Assembly (NCBI RefSeq): GCF_040581485.1
Contig: NC_090131.1
Span: 14,217,501-14,281,500 of the forward strand
Direction of reading: 5' to 3'
Length of the DNA: 64,000 nt
Origin: Linepithema humile
Lineage: Eukaryota; Arthropoda; Insecta; Hymenoptera; Formicidae
Shown here: piece after piece, positions 60,707 through 64,000 of the stretch
Layout: every line of letters starts with the position of its first letter
How positions within the stretch are numbered: the stretch's first letter is position 1
The notes under the pieces: model-generated
Database searches by the model: none
Told to the model about the DNA's origin: nothing
The model's input: the letters and a program-made list of their open reading frames with translations, nothing else
Position numbers and translations under genes: made by a program

Positions 60707-63700
60707 TTAGCGTTCGGATAAATATCCATAAGGGACGGAACAACGACTGTCGAGAAATCTACGTTTTAGCAACACGGGTGTGCAAGCTTTCACTTCGTCG
60801 CGTGTTATTATTTCGTGAAAGGCTGTACGTCGAATTGCTCTGAAACATAGATTTATCGAACGCGATTCTACCGTTGCCGACTCCGTCCCTTCCTCCTCCT
60901 TCTCTTGACCTTCTCGCTCTTTACGTAATAATAATTCCCTAATACTATTAAAATTAACTAAGCGTGAGTTTTCGAAATTTAGAGTTATGCCCTTTACTTT
61001 GCAAACTTCTCGCGTTTGCCCTTCCGCTGTGCGAACCACGTATGCGTAAAATTTCGGACCACCCGATACAAACGCCTCGATATAGCTACCGCGACCATAG
61101 CTCTCGAGTTCGTCCGTCATATCGCCTAGGAAATTACCTTTACGCACTTCGTATTCATCGGAGACACCGCTGCTCACGTAAATACACGAGTCGGTATCGT
61201 AATATAAAACGCGACGATTCAATTTATCTAAATATTCGTATAATACAAGACGCGCCTGTGCCGTCGTGAAAGCCGCTATAACTACGTTAGTAAGAGGCGA
61301 GGGTACGTCCAGCTCTTCTCGCAGTCGCCACGAAACATACATCACTTCCTCGTTTACGGGTAATATTTCGATTATCTCATGCTGAGGACTCGTGAGTAAA
61401 CTCGCTAAACGCTGTTGAGTTTTTACGATCTCGGTATTCGGCAGGTTGGATCGTTGACCAAATTTCCCCCAAAAAGAATTTAAACATAGCTTCGCGACCG
61501 AGCGCAAACCAGGATTTTTCGCGATGTTTTGCTTATCGAGAACGACACCCTCGGTTTTCTCGTAGTCGCGAAGATATTGTTCTTTAGACACGTCATCCTC
61601 ACACTCGCTCGGCCATCCGCTGGCTTCTTGTTTCAATTTTAAAAATGTGTTTATATATTCCGTAAATAATCCACCCTGCTGTGTATCGGGATCGTAGCGA
61701 GCTGTGGTGTATTGCCAAATCTCACAAACCCTCGTTACGAGATAACCTTTGTCGATGGCTTTGCGCAATTCAAGCGATACCCACGTACCCTCGAATTCTC
61801 GCTCGGACGGCTCGTGGGTACATTCTTCGTGTGAAAATGTTTCGCAACAACTGCGACACAACGCGAATAGTAGCTTTCCACGCACGCGATAGGGTAATAC
61901 GGGGTGAAAGAGATCATTCGGAGGGAGTACCCTGCAACGCACGAGACCTTCGACGGAATCAAAATTGTAACACGGTCCTATGCCAATTAGAGTCGAGCAT
62001 TCCTCCGCGACGTACACCGTGGGATGTCCGATCGGGAAAACCCCGGTCTTCAGTACGTACGGGTACAGAGAACACACATCCACGTAACGTATCTTCTCCG
62101 TATCCGTAATCTCGTACCGCGTCACGATGTTCCCCGTACGTCCACCGTAGAACGCATCGCGCGGGTTGAGCGGCTCAATTTCTATCATCGGGTGATTTTG
62201 TAAAAATTCACGCATTTCCCTATTTTCCATCATTTCGCGATCAAAGACGCATTCCCACTTCTCTATCACCGAGTACCCCCGTCTTCGAAGACGATACGTT
62301 GTTGCGATGGTGCGCTCATAACGCAAATCAATCGTATCGCCGCGTTCGTTGTTTACCGTTAGTTCCCTATCGCGATTAATCTTAAAACACGACGGACATC
62401 CGTGCCAAAAACAACCGTGGAATTGCAACACGTGATAGTGTGTTATACCGTTTTCCACCGACTCGTAATAACCATCGACTAGCGTGCCGTCTTGCAGACG
62501 ATATTCCCGAGTGCGTCCTGCGTGGGTGATGTTATGTCCGAGCTCGCGCTCCTTCCACACCAGCCACTGAAGTGCCTTCCGCGATTGGGTATTCGCGCGT
62601 CTGTACCCGCCCGGTGGAATTATTCCAATTTCTCTTTCACGTAAAAAGTTTTTTCTAAAAACCCTCATACACGTGGAAGCGATTGTTGTGCATTCCTCGA
62701 ACGGACACACGCGACCGCACTTCAAGAAAATCTTTCTGAAAGACATACACGCGCGTCTCAGAATATTCACGTCGTTGCGACAGTAACGCAATATCTCGCA
62801 TTCGAAATCAAACACATAATTCGTACGAATCATTTCCGCGTGCCACGCTAAAAACTTTTCTCGCTCGTTCGTATTCATACTATCGGGTGAATAATATCGA
62901 ATATCCGGCAACGGACCGACATATGACTGATTATCGTTGGTATTAAATAAATGCGGAAAAATGCCTTTGTCCGAAGTATTCGTCAGGCCAAAAGCCTTCG
63001 GTAACTCCGATAAACGCATTGGCATATAATTAATACTATCGATAAATTTCGTATGTCCCACTGTTAGTACTACAATTTTCGTCCCGTTTAAGATTACCCG
63101 CGGTTCTAAGGCGGTTCCGCTCTCAACAATATAGCGTAGGATAAATTGCGCATCGAATGCTTTCGCGTTATGAGCTATACAAATTATGTGTTTAAAATAT
63201 TTAGTCGGACGTGTCGCGAAATCTACAAACTCCTTTACAGGATCACGACGAAATATGTATTCACGAATACCGCACCACCGACACCGCACCGAAGTATCCT
63301 CAATCTCGGCACACGTTTCGCAAATCTGCTGCGCGACGCAAAGTGTAGGTACGTGAATATTTACACTCGCGGTACCTTGAAGCGTGTCATCCTGTCGCGT
63401 CTCGAAATCGTAAAACACGAATGCGACGCGACTTTCTGTTTTAAGTACGCACTCACCCGCGTTTTGTTGTTGCTCTCCTCCCTCTCCCAAAATGTGCTCC
63501 GTGTCGTTAGTACGGAAATTAGCTTTGTGAGGGAGAGGAAGCATGTGACAAAGATGATTCAACGGCTGGGCAGAACGACACGTTGAACAGTAAGTCACAC
63601 CGCATTCGTGTTGTCTATTACGCTCGATTAAACGACCGCATTCTTCGCAAAAACATACGGTGTTGCAAACGCTACGAGACGATTGCCCATCGTATGATTT

Positions 63701-64000
63701 TTGCGCACGATGATGCTCAAGACACGCGTGATTGAAAAATTCGCGATTACAATTTTCGCAATGAATACGTTCCGCGTCGAATCGCTCGCACGAAGGTACC
63801 GCGTAACACCGAGGGCATTTATTTGAGCATCGGTGTCCCCTTACATCGCTGCGGTAACCGACGTTACACGGTACACAATAACCTCGGCTACCCGCGGCGG
63901 CTCTTAAATTTAAAATAACGCTGTAATGTCGTAATTCAGCGTGATGTAATATGTTTAAACACGCGACCGGTTCGCGATGTAGTGAGGCTAGTATCGCATT
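60707..64000 (-). CDS. POLB: Polinton protein-primed family B DNA polymerase, N-terminus outside window
   Basis: The frame is open from the stop at 60707 to the window edge, at least 1097 codons. Exonuclease motifs are FVFYDFETRQDD (Exo I), CIAHNAKAFDAQFIL (Exo II) and LRYCRNDVNILRR (Exo III). Polymerase motifs are DVCSLYPYVLKTGVFP (A), KLCLNSFWGKFGQRS (B) and VLYYDTDSCIYV (C). These define a protein-primed PolB of the Polinton type that replicates the element. The 134 codons upstream of 63598 are Cys/His-rich with repeated C-x2-C pairs (CPRCYAVPSC, CENCNREF, CFCEECGRL, CSTCRS), an array of zinc-ribbon-like units. A GTG at 63598 is not the true start. No frameshift or stop is visible. Confidence 0.97.
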   Translation of the reverse strand, partial: NAILASLHREPVACLNILHHAELRHYSVILNLRAAAGSRGYCVPCNVGYRSDVRGHRCSNKCPRCYAVPSCERFDAERIHCENCNREFFNHACLEHHRAQKSYDGQSSRSVCNTVCFCEECGRLIERNRQHECGVTYCSTCRSAQPLNHLCHMLPLPHKANFRTNDTEHILGEGGEQQQNAGECVLKTESRVAFVFYDFETRQDDTLQGTASVNIHVPTLCVAQQICETCAEIEDTSVRCRWCGIREYIFRRDPVKEFVDFATRPTKYFKHIICIAHNAKAFDAQFILRYIVESGTALEPRVILNGTKIVVLTVGHTKFIDSINYMPMRLSELPKAFGLTNTSDKGIFPHLFNTNDNQSYVGPLPDIRYYSPDSMNTNEREKFLAWHAEMIRTNYVFDFECEILRYCRNDVNILRRACMSFRKIFLKCGRVCPFEECTTIASTCMRVFRKNFLREREIGIIPPGGYRRANTQSRKALQWLVWKERELGHNITHAGRTREYRLQDGTLVDGYYESVENGITHYHVLQFHGCFWHGCPSCFKINRDRELTVNNERGDTIDLRYERTIATTYRLRRRGYSVIEKWECVFDREMMENREMREFLQNHPMIEIEPLNPRDAFYGGRTGNIVTRYEITDTEKIRYVDVCSLYPYVLKTGVFPIGHPTVYVAEECSTLIGIGPCYNFDSVEGLVRCRVLPPNDLFHPVLPYRVRGKLLFALCRSCCETFSHEECTHEPSEREFEGTWVSLELRKAIDKGYLVTRVCEIWQYTTARYDPDTQQGGLFTEYINTFLKLKQEASGWPSECEDDVSKEQYLRDYEKTEGVVLDKQNIAKNPGLRSVAKLCLNSFWGKFGQRSNLPNTEIVKTQQRLASLLTSPQHEIIEILPVNEEVMYVSWRLREELDVPSPLTNVVIAAFTTAQARLVLYEYLDKLNRRVLYYDTDSCIYVSSGVSDEYEVRKGNFLGDMTDELESYGRGSYIEAFVSGGPKFYAYVVRTAEGQTREVCKVKGITLNFENSRLVNFNSIRELLLRKEREGQEKEEEGTESATVESRSINLCFRAIRRTAFHEIITRDEVKACTPVLLKRRFLDSRCSVPYGYLSER

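Larger units (their letters stand above)
52330..64000 (-). mobile_element. Polinton/Maverick (virus-like transposon), right end outside window
   Basis: Ten tightly packed, co-oriented genes include all Polinton hallmarks: PolB, A32-like ATPase, retrovirus-type integrase, adenain-like protease, major and minor capsid proteins. All frames are open, several overlap, and codon use is less AT-biased than the surroundings, consistent with recent arrival. The integrase sits in the middle of the cluster between the unknown protein and the minor capsid gene. Terminal inverted repeats and target duplication cannot be assessed because one end is missing. Confidence 0.95.

Noticed and set aside
53153..63586. 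Many + strand frames across the Polinton
   Set aside because: All are shadows of the minus-strand genes.
52330..64000. Calling the region a free virus contaminant
   Set aside because: It lies on one contig with insect repeats and carries an integrase; integrated Polinton is the simpler reading, although virion formation is possible.

Overview
The window looks like a repeat-dense, gene-poor stretch of an insect nuclear genome. I infer a hymenopteran, most likely an ant. The evidence is AT-rich DNA with GT-AG introns, an interstitial TTAGG tract, and insect-type mobile elements: Penelope, an env-bearing Ty3/Gypsy element, hAT, Tc1/mariner, a tnp2-type transposon and a Polinton/Maverick. The species cannot be read from the sequence.

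Layout. 1-164 is the end of a hAT-like foldback element. 571-5957 is a hAT-like element (8-bp target duplication) carrying a head-to-head pair of Penelope-like copies. 6.0-8.6 kb holds a PIF/Harbinger-type MITE, tandem repeats and element relics. An Ulp1-like protease ORF lies at 8653-9273. 10.1-12.9 kb is two abutting foldback elements, one holding a Tc1 transposase relic. 13.8-14.8 kb is a tandem repeat of about 340 bp. 15649-16331 is an intron-containing TMCO1 pseudogene. 18006-27139 is a Gypsy-type endogenous retrovirus with LTRs that are identical by eye. 27.2-30.4 kb is palindromic AT-rich DNA plus another hAT foldback. A broken Arg/Ser-rich gene (30620-33620) has a foldback element in its first intron, and a broken THAP gene (34643-35883) lies between inverted repeats.

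From 36143 a DUF6570/C76-like protease gene starts on the + strand. Its inferred first intron contains a 9.7-kb transposon (36808-46502) with CCCAG termini. That transposon carries a tnp2-like transposase (frameshifted), a small SAE2/CtIP-C-terminal protein and a DUF4806 protein. The protease gene resumes at 46665, has one in-frame stop, and is cut at about 48.3 kb by a hAT element with an apparently intact three-exon BED-hAT transposase (48869-51111).

From about 52.3 kb to the window end is a Polinton/Maverick (virus-like transposon), all on the - strand. In transcription order it has protein-primed DNA polymerase B, packaging-type ATPase, a small basic core-like protein, an unknown protein, a chromodomain integrase, minor capsid, a pVI-like basic protein, major capsid, a degenerate exonuclease-like protein and an adenain-like maturation protease. 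All ten frames are open. The set supplies replication (PolB), integration (INT), and capsid building, packaging and maturation (MCP, mCP, ATPase, PRO). Its right end lies outside the window.

Most older genes here carry exactly one or a few disabling changes, as expected of a transposon island under weak selection. The Polinton frames and the hAT transposase remain open.
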